Shown here piece by piece: positions 45,078 through 54,844 of a stretch of DNA of 64,000 bases. The position numbers and the translations under genes were made by a program. This stretch comes from Erythrobacter sp. KY5. GTDB taxonomy: Bacteria > Pseudomonadota > Alphaproteobacteria > Sphingomonadales > Sphingomonadaceae. The stretch covers positions 1,595,001 through 1,659,000 of the forward strand of contig NZ_CP021912.1 of assembly GCF_003264115.1 (NCBI RefSeq), in the 5' to 3' direction. Numbering within the stretch: position 1 is the first letter of the stretch; every line of letters starts with the position of its first letter. A model generated the notes under the pieces. It was not told the origin of the DNA. It worked only from the letters and a program-made list of their open reading frames with translations, and searched no databases.

Positions 45078-47495
45078 ATGGCGGCCACGGACAAGAATAT
45101 GACACAGCATTTCCCTCTTCTACCCCTTCGCGACATTGTCGTCTTCCCCGGCATGGTCGTGCCGCTTTTCGTAGGGCGCGACAAATCGGTTGCCGCACTC
45201 GAAGCTGCGATGGAGGCGTCGAAGGACATCTTCCTCCTCGCCCAGCTCGATCCGTCCTGCGACGATCCCGAAGGCGATGACCTTTACGACGTCGGCGTTA
45301 TTGCGCAGGTTCTACAGCTGCTGAAATTGCCTGATGGCACCGTGCGCGTGCTGGTCGAAGGTACTCAGCGAGCAACCGCCAAGTCGCTGCGCGACGAGGA
45401 TGATTACGTTCTCGCCGAAGTCGATATTCACGAGCCCGAAACCGTTGCCGGCAGCGAAGTCACCGCGCTGATGCGGCAAGTGGTCGAGCAGTTCGGCGAA
45501 TATGCCAAGCTCAACAAGAAGATGGGCGAGGAAACCAACGTCGACCTCACCGATGTCGATGATGCGGGGCAACTCGCCGACACGATCGCCGCTGCGGTCA
45601 ACGCCAAGGTTTCGGACAAGCAATCGCTGCTGACAGAAGCCAATCCCCTTAAGCGCCTCGAACACGTCATGGCCTTCATGGAAGGCGAGCTTTCGGTGCT
45701 TCAGGTGGAGCGCAAGATCCGTGGGCGCGTGAAGCGCCAGATGGAAAAGACGCAGCGCGAATATTACCTCAACGAACAATTGAAGGCGATCCAGAGCGAA
45801 CTTGGCGGATCGGATGACGGCGAGGGTGACGAGATCGCCGAGCTGACCGAAAAGATCGAGACCACCAAGCTTTCCAAGGAGGCCAAGGCCAAGGCCAAGG
45901 CGGAACTCAAGAAGCTGCGCGGCATGCAACCGATGAGCGCTGAGGCGACCGTCGTGCGCAACTATCTCGACATTCTGCTCGGCCTGCCCTGGGGCAAAAA
46001 GAGCCGGGTGAAAAAGGACATCGGCAAGGCACAGGAAATCCTCGACGCGGATCATTATGGCCTGGAAAAGGTCAAGGACCGGATAATCGAATATCTCGCT
46101 GTGCAGGCGCGCACCAACAAGCTCAAGGGTCCGATCCTGTGTCTCGTCGGGCCTCCGGGTGTCGGCAAGACCAGCCTTGGCAAGAGCATCGCCAAGGCGA
46201 CGGGCCGCGAATTTGTTCGTCAGTCGCTGGGCGGCGTGCGTGACGAGGCAGAGATCCGTGGCCACCGCAGGACCTATATCGGCTCCATGCCGGGCAAGAT
46301 CGTCGCCAACCTCAAGAAGGCAGGCACGTCGAACCCGCTGTTCCTCCTCGACGAGATTGACAAGCTCGGACAGGACTTCCGCGGCGATCCCGCATCGGCA
46401 CTTCTCGAAGTGCTCGACCCGGAACAGAACAACAAGTTTCAGGACCATTACCTAGAACTCGACCTCGACCTGTCGAACATCATGTTCGTGACCACCGCGA
46501 ACAGTCTCGACCTGCCTCAGCCCCTGCTCGACCGGATGGAGATCATTCGTCTCGAAGGCTATACCGAGGACGAAAAGGTCGAGATTGCGAAACGTCACCT
46601 GATCAAGAAGCAGGTGGAGGCGCATGGCCTCAAGGAAGGCGAATTCGAGCTGACCGACGAAGGCCTTCGCGACCTTATCCGCTATTACACCCGTGAGGCG
46701 GGCGTGCGTACGCTGGAGCGCGAGATTGCGCGGCTGGCGAGAAAGACGCTGCGCAAGATCCTCGAAAAGGAAACCAAGGGCGTTGTCATTACGCCTGAAA
46801 ATCTCGGCGATTTTGCAGGTGTCCGCAAGTTCAAGCACGGCATGAGCGAAGACGAAGCGCAGGTCGGCGCGGTCACGGGCCTCGCCTGGACCAGCGTTGG
46901 CGGTGAGCTTCTCACCATCGAAAGCGTCACGACGCCGGGCAAGGGTGAGATCAAGACCACCGGCAAGCTTGGCGACGTGATGAATGAAAGCGTCGCGGCG
47001 GCGTTCTCCTTCGTGAAGGCACGCGCTCCAAGCTATGGCATCAAGCCGAGCTTGTTCCAGCGCAAGAACATCCACATCCACTTGCCCGAAGGCGCGGTGC
47101 CGAAGGACGGACCGAGCGCGGGCGTCGGGATGGTCACTTCCATCGTCTCGACCCTTACCGGTGCAGCGGTGCGCCCCGATATCGCAATGACCGGCGAAGT
47201 GACTCTGCGTGGCCGCGTGCTGGCGATCGGCGGTCTCAAGGAAAAGCTCCTCGCAGCGCTTCGCGGAGGCATCACCACGGTCCTCATCCCGGAAGAGAAT
47301 GTGAAGGATCTCGCCGAGATTCCCGACAACGTGAAAGAGGGTCTGGAAATCATTCCGGTAAGCCATGTCGATCAGGTGCTGGATCACGCGATCATCGATC
47401 TGCCATCGCCGATCGAGTGGACCGAAGCAGACGATCTTGCGTCTCAACCGGGTGGTCAGACGAACATCGGTTCGGACGTGCCAACCGCTCATTGA
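45078..47495 (+). CDS. lon: ATP-dependent protease Lon
   Basis: The 805-residue enzyme has an N-terminal substrate domain (FPLLPLRDIVVFPGMVVPLF), a AAA+ module (GPPGVGKTS, LFLLDEIDKLG) and a C-terminal serine protease domain with catalytic Ser680 (PKDGPSAGVGM) and the Lys in GGLKEKLLAAL. It degrades misfolded and regulatory proteins, including CcrM-type cell cycle proteins in alphaproteobacteria. Two Met starts (45078 and 45099) are close; the second gives the usual N-terminus. HU follows on the same strand, as in many genomes. Confidence 0.97.
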   Translation: MAATDKNMTQHFPLLPLRDIVVFPGMVVPLFVGRDKSVAALEAAMEASKDIFLLAQLDPSCDDPEGDDLYDVGVIAQVLQLLKLPDGTVRVLVEGTQRATAKSLRDEDDYVLAEVDIHEPETVAGSEVTALMRQVVEQFGEYAKLNKKMGEETNVDLTDVDDAGQLADTIAAAVNAKVSDKQSLLTEANPLKRLEHVMAFMEGELSVLQVERKIRGRVKRQMEKTQREYYLNEQLKAIQSELGGSDDGEGDEIAELTEKIETTKLSKEAKAKAKAELKKLRGMQPMSAEATVVRNYLDILLGLPWGKKSRVKKDIGKAQEILDADHYGLEKVKDRIIEYLAVQARTNKLKGPILCLVGPPGVGKTSLGKSIAKATGREFVRQSLGGVRDEAEIRGHRRTYIGSMPGKIVANLKKAGTSNPLFLLDEIDKLGQDFRGDPASALLEVLDPEQNNKFQDHYLELDLDLSNIMFVTTANSLDLPQPLLDRMEIIRLEGYTEDEKVEIAKRHLIKKQVEAHGLKEGEFELTDEGLRDLIRYYTREAGVRTLEREIARLARKTLRKILEKETKGVVITPENLGDFAGVRKFKHGMSEDEAQVGAVTGLAWTSVGGELLTIESVTTPGKGEIKTTGKLGDVMNESVAAAFSFVKARAPSYGIKPSLFQRKNIHIHLPEGAVPKDGPSAGVGMVTSIVSTLTGAAVRPDIAMTGEVTLRGRVLAIGGLKEKLLAALRGGITTVLIPEENVKDLAEIPDNVKEGLEIIPVSHVDQVLDHAIIDLPSPIEWTEADDLASQPGGQTNIGSDVPTAH

Positions 47496-47766
47496 TCCGC
47501 TAGGGAGAGTGAACTTGTCGCGATTCGCGGCAGGGTCGTAAATCTGTCCGGTAAGTTGGTTTGAAACAGGCTGTCCCGCTGACCTGAGGCGCAGACACGC
47601 GCAGGGTTTGCCACGGTTCGTCGCAAATCGGCTGTCGAGGTGCCAGAATGGCGCTTTTCCGGGCGAATTGCCTTTGACAGTCTGCCCAAACAGGGTTCAA
47701 CTTGTGCCCTTTCGGGGAGGCGATTCACTTAACCCGAATTCGACCGATAACGAGGGGACGAGAATA

Positions 47767-48039
47767 ATGAACAAGAATGATCTGATCAGCGCAGTTGCCG
47801 AAAACAGCGGCCTTACGAAGAGCGATGCTGCAAACGCCGTAGAGGGTGTTTTTGACGCTATTCAGAAGGCTTTGGCTGATGGCGACGAAGTGCGACTGGT
47901 CGGGTTTGGCACCTTCGCCGTGGCGAAGCGCAAGGCCTCGATGGGCCGCAACCCGCGTACGGGTGAGCCGATGCCGATCAAGGCTTCGAACCAGCCCAAG
48001 TTCAAGGCAGGCAAGGGTCTCAAGGACGCGGTCAACTAA
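47767..48039 (+). CDS. hup: DNA-binding protein HU
   Basis: The 90-residue HU protein starts MNKNDLISAVAENSGLTKSD and has the DNA-binding arm GFGTFAVAKRKASMGRNPRTG with the Pro intercalation site. It bends DNA and compacts the nucleoid. It is located 270 bp after lon and followed by a strong terminator. The leader is long, so regulation in the 5' region is possible. Confidence 0.97.
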   Translation: MNKNDLISAVAENSGLTKSDAANAVEGVFDAIQKALADGDEVRLVGFGTFAVAKRKASMGRNPRTGEPMPIKASNQPKFKAGKGLKDAVN

Positions 48040-48106
48040 GACCGCGCGGCCCTACCGGCAAACTTACCCGGCGCACCGTCTCGCGCCAAACAGACACCAG
48101 GTACGA

Positions 48107-48146
48107 AAGGCCCCGCTGACCGGTTTGGTCGGCGGGGCCTTCTCGT
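48107..48146 (+). terminator. Rho-independent terminator after HU
   Basis: An extended GC stem (AAGGCCCCGC and GCGGGGCCTT arms, with an inner TGACC/GGTCG part) and a TCTCGTTT tail lie about 70 bp after the HU stop. Confidence 0.7.
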
Positions 48147-48169
48147 TTCAAGACTATTGAACCGCCCGT

Positions 48170-49063
48170 TTATTGCGAGGTGTCAATCAAGGCTGTCGGT
48201 GCCTGAGCAGTGCGCGGGGAAATTGCCCATTCGAGCATTTCGCCTCCCGTCGCCGCACTTGGACCTTCGTCGGTGTTGTTGGCGAGGATGCGTCCGCTGG
48301 TGACGATGCGGAAAGTGCCTTCCATGGCTGGAATGTTGGGCATTTCCGCGCTTTCGCCGTCTTCGGAAGACTGACCCATCGCCGCCATCCCGGCCAGGCC
48401 CGCCATACCGCCCATGGCTCCCCCCATCGCTGCCAGGGGGTTGGCGTCGTTGTTCGCTGAAAAGCCCGGCGCATTGATGCGCACCACCCCTTCGTCGCGC
48501 AGTACCATCTGCACGAACGGATTGGTCATGGGCACGTCTTCAATCACCGGGAACATGAAGTCGTGAGTAAGCTCGCCCTCGACCCGATAGAGCACGTCAA
48601 ACACCCCGTCGCCCTTATCCTCGACCCGCTCCCAGCCTTTTTGCCGCATCAGCAGCCTGACGAGTTCAGCGGATGCCTCAGGATCGTTAGGATCGATCCC
48701 GCCCATCATCGCTGACATCTGCTCTGCCTGCTGAGCAGCCTCGGCAGCGCGCATTTCCGCACCCGCATCCCACTCGGCCCGTTGCTCGGCGAGTTCGGCC
48801 TCGGTGCATTCGCGCTCATCAAAGGTGTCGTCGTCGTAGCATGTGCTCGGCTCGAACTCTTCCGCACCAGCGCCCATGGCAGCGAGGTTGGACAGGCCGA
48901 TGAAGAAGATCTCGCCCTCATAGGTGAAGCTGAAGCGGTTATCATCGGTCAGGACCAGCTCGCTTTCGAACTTGCCCGGCGTGATGAAACAGCCTGTGAG
49001 GAAAAGCGAAAGGCTCGCCAGGATCGCTGTCGCAACGGCTCGCGGCTTGTGTCTCATGGTCAT
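48170..49063 (-). CDS. Predicted lipoprotein, unknown family
   Basis: The 297-residue protein has a signal sequence with lipobox (LFLTGC, Cys at about 25) and a beta-rich first part (FESELVLTDDNRFSFTYEGEI). A helical acidic region about 90-130 (ECTEAELAEQRAEWDAG) and a Gly/Ala/Met-rich hydrophobic stretch (AAMGGAMGGMAGLAGMAAMG, about 225-245) follow. The last may be a flexible linker or membrane-contact hairpin. The ATG at 49063 has a GGGGGA site. It lies downstream of rlmB in minus-strand order. No function is recognised. Confidence 0.75.
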   Translation of the reverse strand: MTMRHKPRAVATAILASLSLFLTGCFITPGKFESELVLTDDNRFSFTYEGEIFFIGLSNLAAMGAGAEEFEPSTCYDDDTFDERECTEAELAEQRAEWDAGAEMRAAEAAQQAEQMSAMMGGIDPNDPEASAELVRLLMRQKGWERVEDKGDGVFDVLYRVEGELTHDFMFPVIEDVPMTNPFVQMVLRDEGVVRINAPGFSANNDANPLAAMGGAMGGMAGLAGMAAMGQSSEDGESAEMPNIPAMEGTFRIVTSGRILANNTDEGPSAATGGEMLEWAISPRTAQAPTALIDTSQ

Positions 49064-49089
49064 CACGTCATTTCCCCCTTCAGATCGTA

Positions 49090-49887
49090 TCAATCGCCTT
49101 TGCGGGTTGCGGCAGCATACAACGCAATTGCTGCTGCATTCGAAACGTTAAGGCTTTCTATCGCTGACGTGATCGGCAGCTTGGCGAGCGCGTCGCAATG
49201 CTGAGCAATATTGTGCCGCATGCCTTCGCCTTCGGCCCCCAGCACAAGAGCGACAGCACCGGTGGTGAGGCTCTCGGCGAGTGTGGCTTCGGCCTCTCCC
49301 GCAAGGCCAATGCGCCAATAGCCCGCATCCGCCAGCTCATCGAGAGCGCGCGCAAGGTTGACGACGCGCACCCACGGCACGGTTTCAAGCGCTCCCGATG
49401 CGGACTTGGCGATCACACCTCCTTCGGGCGGCGCGTGACGGTCCTGCGTGACGATGCAGCCTGCTCCAAAAGCGGCTGCCGAACGAAGGATAGCGCCGAC
49501 ATTGTGCGGATCGGTCACCTGGTCGAGGACGACGACCGGGCGGGCCGGATCACCATTTGCCACATCGTCGAGGAAAACATCGTCAAGCGGTTCACATTCC
49601 AGCACGAGACCCTGATGCGGCGCGTCCTTGGCGACAAGGCGCGCCAGATCGGTGACATCGGCATACTCCACCGGAAAATCGGGAGGCAGTTCTCCATCGA
49701 GCGAATCGATACCGTCGCGTGTCGCCCACAATTTACGATGCTGGCGTGCCGGGTTCTTCAGCGCCGCTTCGACCGGATGCCGCCCCCACAGGCGCACATA
49801 TCCCGCGGAAGCCTTGCCCGAGCCGCGCCCGCCCTTCATTCGACCTGCACGACCACGCAGCGCCTTTTTGCGCTCACCTTTTGCCAT
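49090..49887 (-). CDS. rlmB: 23S rRNA methyltransferase, TrmH/RlmB family
   Basis: The 265-residue SPOUT methyltransferase has a small N-terminal substrate domain (YVRLWGRHPVEAALKNP) and the knotted catalytic domain with VVVLDQVTDPHNVGAILRSAAAFG, LVLGAEGEGM and SLNVSNAAAIALYA. RlmB makes the 2'-O-methyl on G2251 of 23S rRNA; some homologues modify tRNA, so the target is by similarity. The start ATG 49887 has AGGA upstream; a basic tail (KKALRGRAGRMKGGRG) opens the protein. Confidence 0.9.
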   Translation of the reverse strand: MAKGERKKALRGRAGRMKGGRGSGKASAGYVRLWGRHPVEAALKNPARQHRKLWATRDGIDSLDGELPPDFPVEYADVTDLARLVAKDAPHQGLVLECEPLDDVFLDDVANGDPARPVVVLDQVTDPHNVGAILRSAAAFGAGCIVTQDRHAPPEGGVIAKSASGALETVPWVRVVNLARALDELADAGYWRIGLAGEAEATLAESLTTGAVALVLGAEGEGMRHNIAQHCDALAKLPITSAIESLNVSNAAAIALYAAATRKGD

Positions 49888-50048
49888 TGGAAATCCTGTT
49901 TTTCTGCAATTGCCAAGCTCCCTGCCAGTAGCCCCATTGACAGGCAAGCGCAGCTTCGCCAAAGGGGCGCCTCTCGGCAGCGAAGCGACATTTCGCTTCA
50001 CCCATTGAAAGGCGCCGCTCAGCAGCGTTTTCGTCAGGGCCCATGTGT

Positions 50049-50134
50049 GGACAGGTGGCCGAGTGGTTAAAGGCAGCAGACTGTAAATCTGCCCGCGCAA
50101 GCGTACGCTGGTTCGAATCCAGCCCTGTCCACCA
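50049..50134 (+). tRNA. tRNA-Tyr (anticodon GTA)
   Basis: An 86-base class II cloverleaf with a long variable arm and encoded CCA. The acceptor GGACAGG pairs with CCTGTCC, the anticodon loop is CTGTAAA (GTA), and the T-loop is TTCGAAT. Its last six bases begin the 16-bp direct repeat found again at 51591. Confidence 0.96.
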
Positions 50135-50144
50135 CCGGCTCTTC
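50129..50144. repeat. Direct repeat copy 1 (attL-like) at tRNA-Tyr 3' end
   Basis: CCACCACCGGCTCTTC covers the last six bases of tRNA-Tyr and ten bases beyond. An identical 16-bp copy occurs at 51591-51606. This is the pattern left by integration at a tRNA 3' end. Confidence 0.7.
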
Positions 50145-50745
50145 GCTCACAATCACGCATCCGCGATTGGCAGGCCCCTCGACCGTTTAAGACGGTGTAT
50201 TGGCAATCGCTCGCTCTGACGAATGCCGACGCGATGCGGGTGGCGACCGATTTCCTGAGATACTGGCTGGAATGGCTAGGCGGTAAGCGGCCTACATTCG
50301 GACGCAGGAAAATCGCGATGGCAAGGTTCGCTTCTGCACATCCTAGCCCATCTGCCGAAAGGGCACGAGACAAGCGAGCGGCGAATGATGCCGTGGGTCG
50401 CGTGCATCACGGGCCAGCCTTATCGACTTACAATTATTCCAACTGGGAAGAATCGGGGGCGCAGGCAAGCCGGGCGGCGCGCTCTCCGCCACAAATTTGA
50501 GTGCGGCGCTGACCCATGTCCTGAAAGGCGCGGAGCCGGACTCGGCGGCGGCGGCGATCGGGACACGGCACTAATACAGCGGGCGCATTATCGGCAAGCG
50601 GTGCGAGACGAGTGAGAACCTATCTGTCTTCGAGTTCGTCGTGCATTGCCCGCTCATCTAAAGCCGGTCTGATCGAAGTGTTATCTTGCTATGCTGGGAC
50701 CTACTGTTAGGGTGTGTAGTGCTCAAGAAAATTTAAGGAAACCAA
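50145..50745. other. Intergenic part of the tRNA-Tyr insert
   Basis: About 600 bases without a convincing gene. Short frames (50195-50500 and 50385-50615) look like chance. Composition is GC-rich to about 50,620 and then becomes AT-richer towards the methyltransferase gene. It may include decayed coding sequence. No integrase or transposase was recognised. Confidence 0.5.
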
Positions 50746-51402
50746 ATGGATGATCCAGTGCTCGAGGCACGCAACCAGGTAAACACCTGCCTCGCTGAAT
50801 TGCAAACCGCTCTGTCAAATTATTGGCGAGAGGCTGGCGAGCCGCCGAGCTTTATTCTGGAGGCTGCAGCCCCAGCTCTCCCGCAAGGTGCACTGAAAAA
50901 TGCGAAACTGTACGCTGATCGCGATCTGTTGATGCAAGAAACCCTTATGGAGGGGGCAATTGTTGCTGAAGTCGGCACATTGAACGGTAACTGGGCTGCA
51001 AGAATGCTTGAGCAAAAATCGCCCGCTGAATTGCACCTTTTTGATAAAACATTCGATAGAGTTAGAAAAGATGTTCGTGCGAACCCCGTCGTCACAGAAC
51101 ATCAAGGCCATTCATGGGGCGAAATATCCAAACTTCCTGACAGTCACTTCGACTGGATTTATCTTGATGCAGCGCACGATCTTCAAAGCGTCCGCCGAGA
51201 CAGGAATGCGAGTATTCCCAAACTGAAGCCGACGGGCATACTTGTGTTTAACGATTATGTTCACTGGTCGCACATGCTTGCTCAGCCGTATGGCGTCGTC
51301 GTTGCAGCTAACGAGATGGCTCAATCAGGATGGGATGTAGTTGGCCTAGCGATTACTCCTCACGGCTATTGGGACATCGCGTTCAGACGAAGCGGCAGCT
51401 AA
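50746..51402 (+). CDS. Class I SAM-dependent methyltransferase (Methyltransf_24-like)
   Basis: The 218-residue protein has motif I VAEVGTLNGNWAARML (the SAM glycine loop), LHLFDKTFD (motif II), and FDWIYLDAAHDLQSVRRD followed by LKPTGILVFNDYVH, as in methyltransferases of the 24-type that modify sugars or small molecules. Codon use is less GC-biased than that of the neighbours, and it is inside the segment bounded by the 16-bp direct repeats, so it was probably acquired. It is alone; the substrate is unknown. Confidence 0.8.
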   Translation: MDDPVLEARNQVNTCLAELQTALSNYWREAGEPPSFILEAAAPALPQGALKNAKLYADRDLLMQETLMEGAIVAEVGTLNGNWAARMLEQKSPAELHLFDKTFDRVRKDVRANPVVTEHQGHSWGEISKLPDSHFDWIYLDAAHDLQSVRRDRNASIPKLKPTGILVFNDYVHWSHMLAQPYGVVVAANEMAQSGWDVVGLAITPHGYWDIAFRRSGS

Positions 51403-51590
51403 TACTGGGCTGCGATATCGCTAATCCAGTTTTTTCCAGCGCGCGCGGCTTCACCAAAATAGAGGCAAATAGTCGATAGAGCCGCCGCGCTTTCGACACA
51501 CCGTGGGCGAAAATACCGAGGAATTCCCAAAACCTGAAAAACAATCGACGAAAATCATTTTTCTAGTGGCGAGACTCTACATAGCGTTTG

Positions 51591-51606
51591 CCACCACCGG
51601 CTCTTC
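51591..51606. repeat. Direct repeat copy 2 (attR-like)
   Basis: An identical 16-bp copy of CCACCACCGGCTCTTC, 1462 bases after the first copy. Together they delimit an insert of about 1.45 kb carrying the methyltransferase gene. Confidence 0.65.
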
Positions 51607-51685
51607 CATTGCTTCTTGATCGGTACAGCGATCGTATCGCGCAAAGCGAAACCGGGACGCAGCATTGTGCGTCCCGGCATTCTGG

Positions 51686-53854
51686 TTATCGGACGATGTC
51701 CATTTCCTCGATCAGCGCATCGGCGCCGTCGACCTTTTCCATTACCCACAGCATGTAACGCGAATCGACGTGGATCGAACGGGTGGTGCGCGGGTCGAAG
51801 TCCCAGTCGGAATTGACGCTTTCGAACGTTCCGTCGAACAGCAGGCCGACAAGTTCGCCCCGTGCGTTGAGCGTAGCTGAACCGCTGTTGCCGCCCGTCA
51901 CGTCGAGGTCGGAAAGGAAGTTCACCGGGACCGAATTGATCGATTCCAGCTCGTACTCGCCGTAATCTTTCGCCTCGATCAGATCGAGCTGGCCCTGGGG
52001 CGAGTTGAAGGGCTCTTCGCCAGTGTCTTTTTGCGTGATGCCTTCAAGAGTGGTGAAGGGCAGGTATGCCATCCCGTCGAACGGCGAGCCGCCCATGACG
52101 TTGCCGAACGTGATGCGCAGCGTCGAGTTTGCATCGGGGTAAGGCAAGCCGCCTTGCTCTCGCTGCCACTGGGTGATGGCCTCCATGTAGGCCGGGCGCA
52201 GCGCGAGCGAGCGACCGGAGCGCTCCTCGGATTCGTTTTCGAGGCCGCGCTCATAATCGTAAAGAGCAACGGCCAGCTGGACGAAGGGATCTTCGCTTGC
52301 CTCGAACGTGCCCGCATCGGCTTCCATCAGGGCAAGGCGGGTTTCGGTGTCACCCAGCGTGGTGCTGGCATAGTACCGGTCGAGCAGGGCCGGGAGGTCC
52401 GCTGCTGTCGTCTCGGCAGTCAGACCCAGCGCTTCGTCGAATACGGAGACACGCTCTTCGACCGGCTGCTGGAGATAGCCGCTGAGGAACAGAACCCACT
52501 CCGCCTTGTCGACAGCTGCATCGTAGCGACGATCAAGCGCCTGCAGACCCTGGCGGAAGAAGGTCATGTCGCGATCCTGATAGCCGGGCTCACGCTCGGC
52601 ATCGGGAAGCTCGCGCTCTTTGGACAGGCGGTAAAGGCGCTGTACCGCAGACAGGAGAGCAGGGCGCGTCGCGTTGTTGTACCAGAAGTTGGTGCGCGAG
52701 GCAGTGGCGCTTTCCTGTGAGAGCGCCGCAAGAGCCGTGATTGTTTCGCCATAGCCGGCGCGAGCAGGATCGGCTGCGATCCAATCAGACAGAGCAGCTT
52801 CGCGCGCTGCGCGACGTTCAACGAGGCCGACGCGGCGCGCGCCTTCGATCTGGCCTCGCAGGTTTTTCTCATAATTGTTGAGGCCAGCAAGGCGGCTTTC
52901 ATACTTCACGCGCGCGTCAGAGCCTTCGGGTGCGGCGTTCTCGATCGTCGCGATCCAGCTGGTCAGCAGACCCTGGAAGGTCGGGTAGGTCCAATTGAAG
53001 GTGTTTTCGACTTCGGCCAGCAGCGTGTAGCGGCTGGTCGATCCGGGGTAGCCTGCGACCATCACGAAATCGCCATCGTCCAGCCCGGCTGCGCTTACTT
53101 TGAGGTGATGGTCGGGCTGATACGGGACGTTGGCTTCGTCGAAATCGGCAGCCGATCCGTCGGGTGCGACATAGGCGCGGTAGAACGCGAAGTCGCCCGT
53201 GTGGCGCGGCCACATCCAGTTGTCGATATCGCCGCCATACTTGCCGATAGAATCCGCCGGCGCATAGACAAGGCGCACGTCGCGCACTTCGAGACGCTTG
53301 ATGAGCGTGTATTCGGCGCCGCCATAATAGCTTGCGACAAGGCAGCGATAACCGGCTTCGGCCTCGCATTCAGCAGTGATGTCCTTGCGGCGCTGTTCGA
53401 TCGCGGCGTAGCGGTCGATCGGGCTCATCGCTTCGGTCCCTTCGCGCACACGGGCGGTGACGTCAGTCAGTTCGGTCGTCACGTAGACGCGCGAGCCGGG
53501 CGCTGCGGGAAGTTCGGCGCCCTTGGTCTCGGCCAGAAAACCGTTGGCGAGATAGTTGTTCTCGGCGGTCGAATTGTACTGAACGGATCCGCGCGCGCAG
53601 TGGTGATTGGTCACCACGAGGCCTTCGGGCGACACGAAGCTTGCCGAGCAACCGCCAAGCGACACGACCGCACCCATCGGGAAACCGGTAAGGTCGGTCA
53701 GCATTTCTGGATCAAGTTCGAGGCCTGCCTCCTGCAAGGCTTCGCTGATGTCAGGCAACTGTTCGGGCGTGAACATGCCCTCTTTCGCAGCAGTAGGGGC
53801 GGCAATCACGGTTCCGGCCAGAAGGCCGAGGACGAGCGACTTGATAGGCTTCAT
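51686..53854 (-). CDS. S46-family dipeptidyl-peptidase (DPP7/DPP11-like)
   Basis: The 722-residue protein has a signal peptide (MKPIKSLVLGLLAGTVIAAPTAA). Its chymotrypsin-like domain carries the catalytic His in VVTNHHC, the Asp in the GDIDNWMWPRHTGDFAFYR region and the Ser in VTGGNSGSATLNARGELVGLLFDGT. The mid-region is the helical S46 domain. It releases dipeptides from peptide N-termini in the periplasm. The G-x-x-S region and full length agree with the family. Confidence 0.94.
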   Translation of the reverse strand: MKPIKSLVLGLLAGTVIAAPTAAKEGMFTPEQLPDISEALQEAGLELDPEMLTDLTGFPMGAVVSLGGCSASFVSPEGLVVTNHHCARGSVQYNSTAENNYLANGFLAETKGAELPAAPGSRVYVTTELTDVTARVREGTEAMSPIDRYAAIEQRRKDITAECEAEAGYRCLVASYYGGAEYTLIKRLEVRDVRLVYAPADSIGKYGGDIDNWMWPRHTGDFAFYRAYVAPDGSAADFDEANVPYQPDHHLKVSAAGLDDGDFVMVAGYPGSTSRYTLLAEVENTFNWTYPTFQGLLTSWIATIENAAPEGSDARVKYESRLAGLNNYEKNLRGQIEGARRVGLVERRAAREAALSDWIAADPARAGYGETITALAALSQESATASRTNFWYNNATRPALLSAVQRLYRLSKERELPDAEREPGYQDRDMTFFRQGLQALDRRYDAAVDKAEWVLFLSGYLQQPVEERVSVFDEALGLTAETTAADLPALLDRYYASTTLGDTETRLALMEADAGTFEASEDPFVQLAVALYDYERGLENESEERSGRSLALRPAYMEAITQWQREQGGLPYPDANSTLRITFGNVMGGSPFDGMAYLPFTTLEGITQKDTGEEPFNSPQGQLDLIEAKDYGEYELESINSVPVNFLSDLDVTGGNSGSATLNARGELVGLLFDGTFESVNSDWDFDPRTTRSIHVDSRYMLWVMEKVDGADALIEEMDIVR

Positions 53855-54030
53855 TTTTGCGAGTTCTCCGAACGGATGCGTGAAGTGCAGGAGAAATCAC
53901 CTGTTATGATCAATCGCCCGTCACCTCGGCCCTGCCTCTTTGCGGGCAGTGGCCTTGTTGGCGCGAGGCAATGCAAACAGATGCGGTGCCTGTCAATGAC
54001 ATGGGATATCCTGATGCGCGCAGGAAGCCT

Positions 54031-54726
54031 TCAGAAGTTCATGAACACATTAACGTTGGCCACGTGGTCGGCGCGGTTCTCACCATCGCGAAACACCGTC
54101 TGGTTGAGGTAGCCCGGCACGACCTCAACGCCCTGCGCCACCGGGATCGAGAAACCGACGAAGTTACGCCAGATCTGCAATCCGTCATCCTGAAGCGGGG
54201 TTTCGTTCAAAGCGAAGAAAGGTTCGGTGTAGGCGACCAGCTTGTTGTTGTCGGTGATCGGCACGCGCAATTGGAGGAAGGGGCGGAAACGCAGAGCGAC
54301 CTCGCCATCTTCCTCGAAGGTGCGCTGTTCGAAACGATTGCGCGAATCCAGCGTGATGCCGCCCGGCGTCTCAATCAGGCGGATGTTTAGCTCCTGATAG
54401 AAACGATGCTCGTTCGTTTCGACCGGTCCGATGGGATCGGTCAGGATATAGGCATAGCCAGCACCGATGCTGACGCGGTCGCTGATCCGGTATCCGACAA
54501 GCGAGCGGAGCAGCAACTGGCCGAGCCGGTCGGCGTCATTGGTGAAACGTTCCTGCGCTTCGCCGCGCACGAACCACTCGCCTTCCTTGTCGAGATCGAG
54601 AACGATGAACTGGCCGGTCCAGATGTTGAAATCTTCTTCCGCTGCCGCCGGCGTTGCTGCGAACGCGGTAAGGCTCGCCGCGAGAATGGCGGCGCGCATA
54701 GCGGTGGGTTTCACGATGGATGTCAT
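54031..54726 (-). CDS. DUF2490-like outer membrane beta-barrel protein
   Basis: The 231-residue protein has a signal peptide (to about AAAEE) and alternating beta-strands (FNIWTGQFIVLDLDKEG, VSIGAGYAYILTDPIG, FRPFLQLRVPI) ending in Phe (NVNVFMNF), as in small outer membrane barrels of the DUF2490 family. The function is unknown. GAGGA precedes ATG 54726; the longer frame has no homologous sequence. Upstream lies an unusual G-rich region (54869-54923) and an inverted repeat. Confidence 0.8.
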   Translation of the reverse strand: MTSIVKPTAMRAAILAASLTAFAATPAAAEEDFNIWTGQFIVLDLDKEGEWFVRGEAQERFTNDADRLGQLLLRSLVGYRISDRVSIGAGYAYILTDPIGPVETNEHRFYQELNIRLIETPGGITLDSRNRFEQRTFEEDGEVALRFRPFLQLRVPITDNNKLVAYTEPFFALNETPLQDDGLQIWRNFVGFSIPVAQGVEVVPGYLNQTVFRDGENRADHVANVNVFMNF

Positions 54727-54844
54727 TCGATCCTCGAACCTGTGTTGTGTTTTCAGGTACCTTGAAACGCACAACCAGAGCGCGCGTTTCCAAAAAAGAA
54801 GAGCGACTGACAGCACGAATGGGCGCCGCAGCCGCTCAAGTTTT

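Noticed and set aside
50195..50615. Two overlapping short frames after tRNA-Tyr
   Set aside because: No recognisable motif, poor ribosome sites and Arg/Gly-rich translations typical of chance frames in GC-rich DNA.
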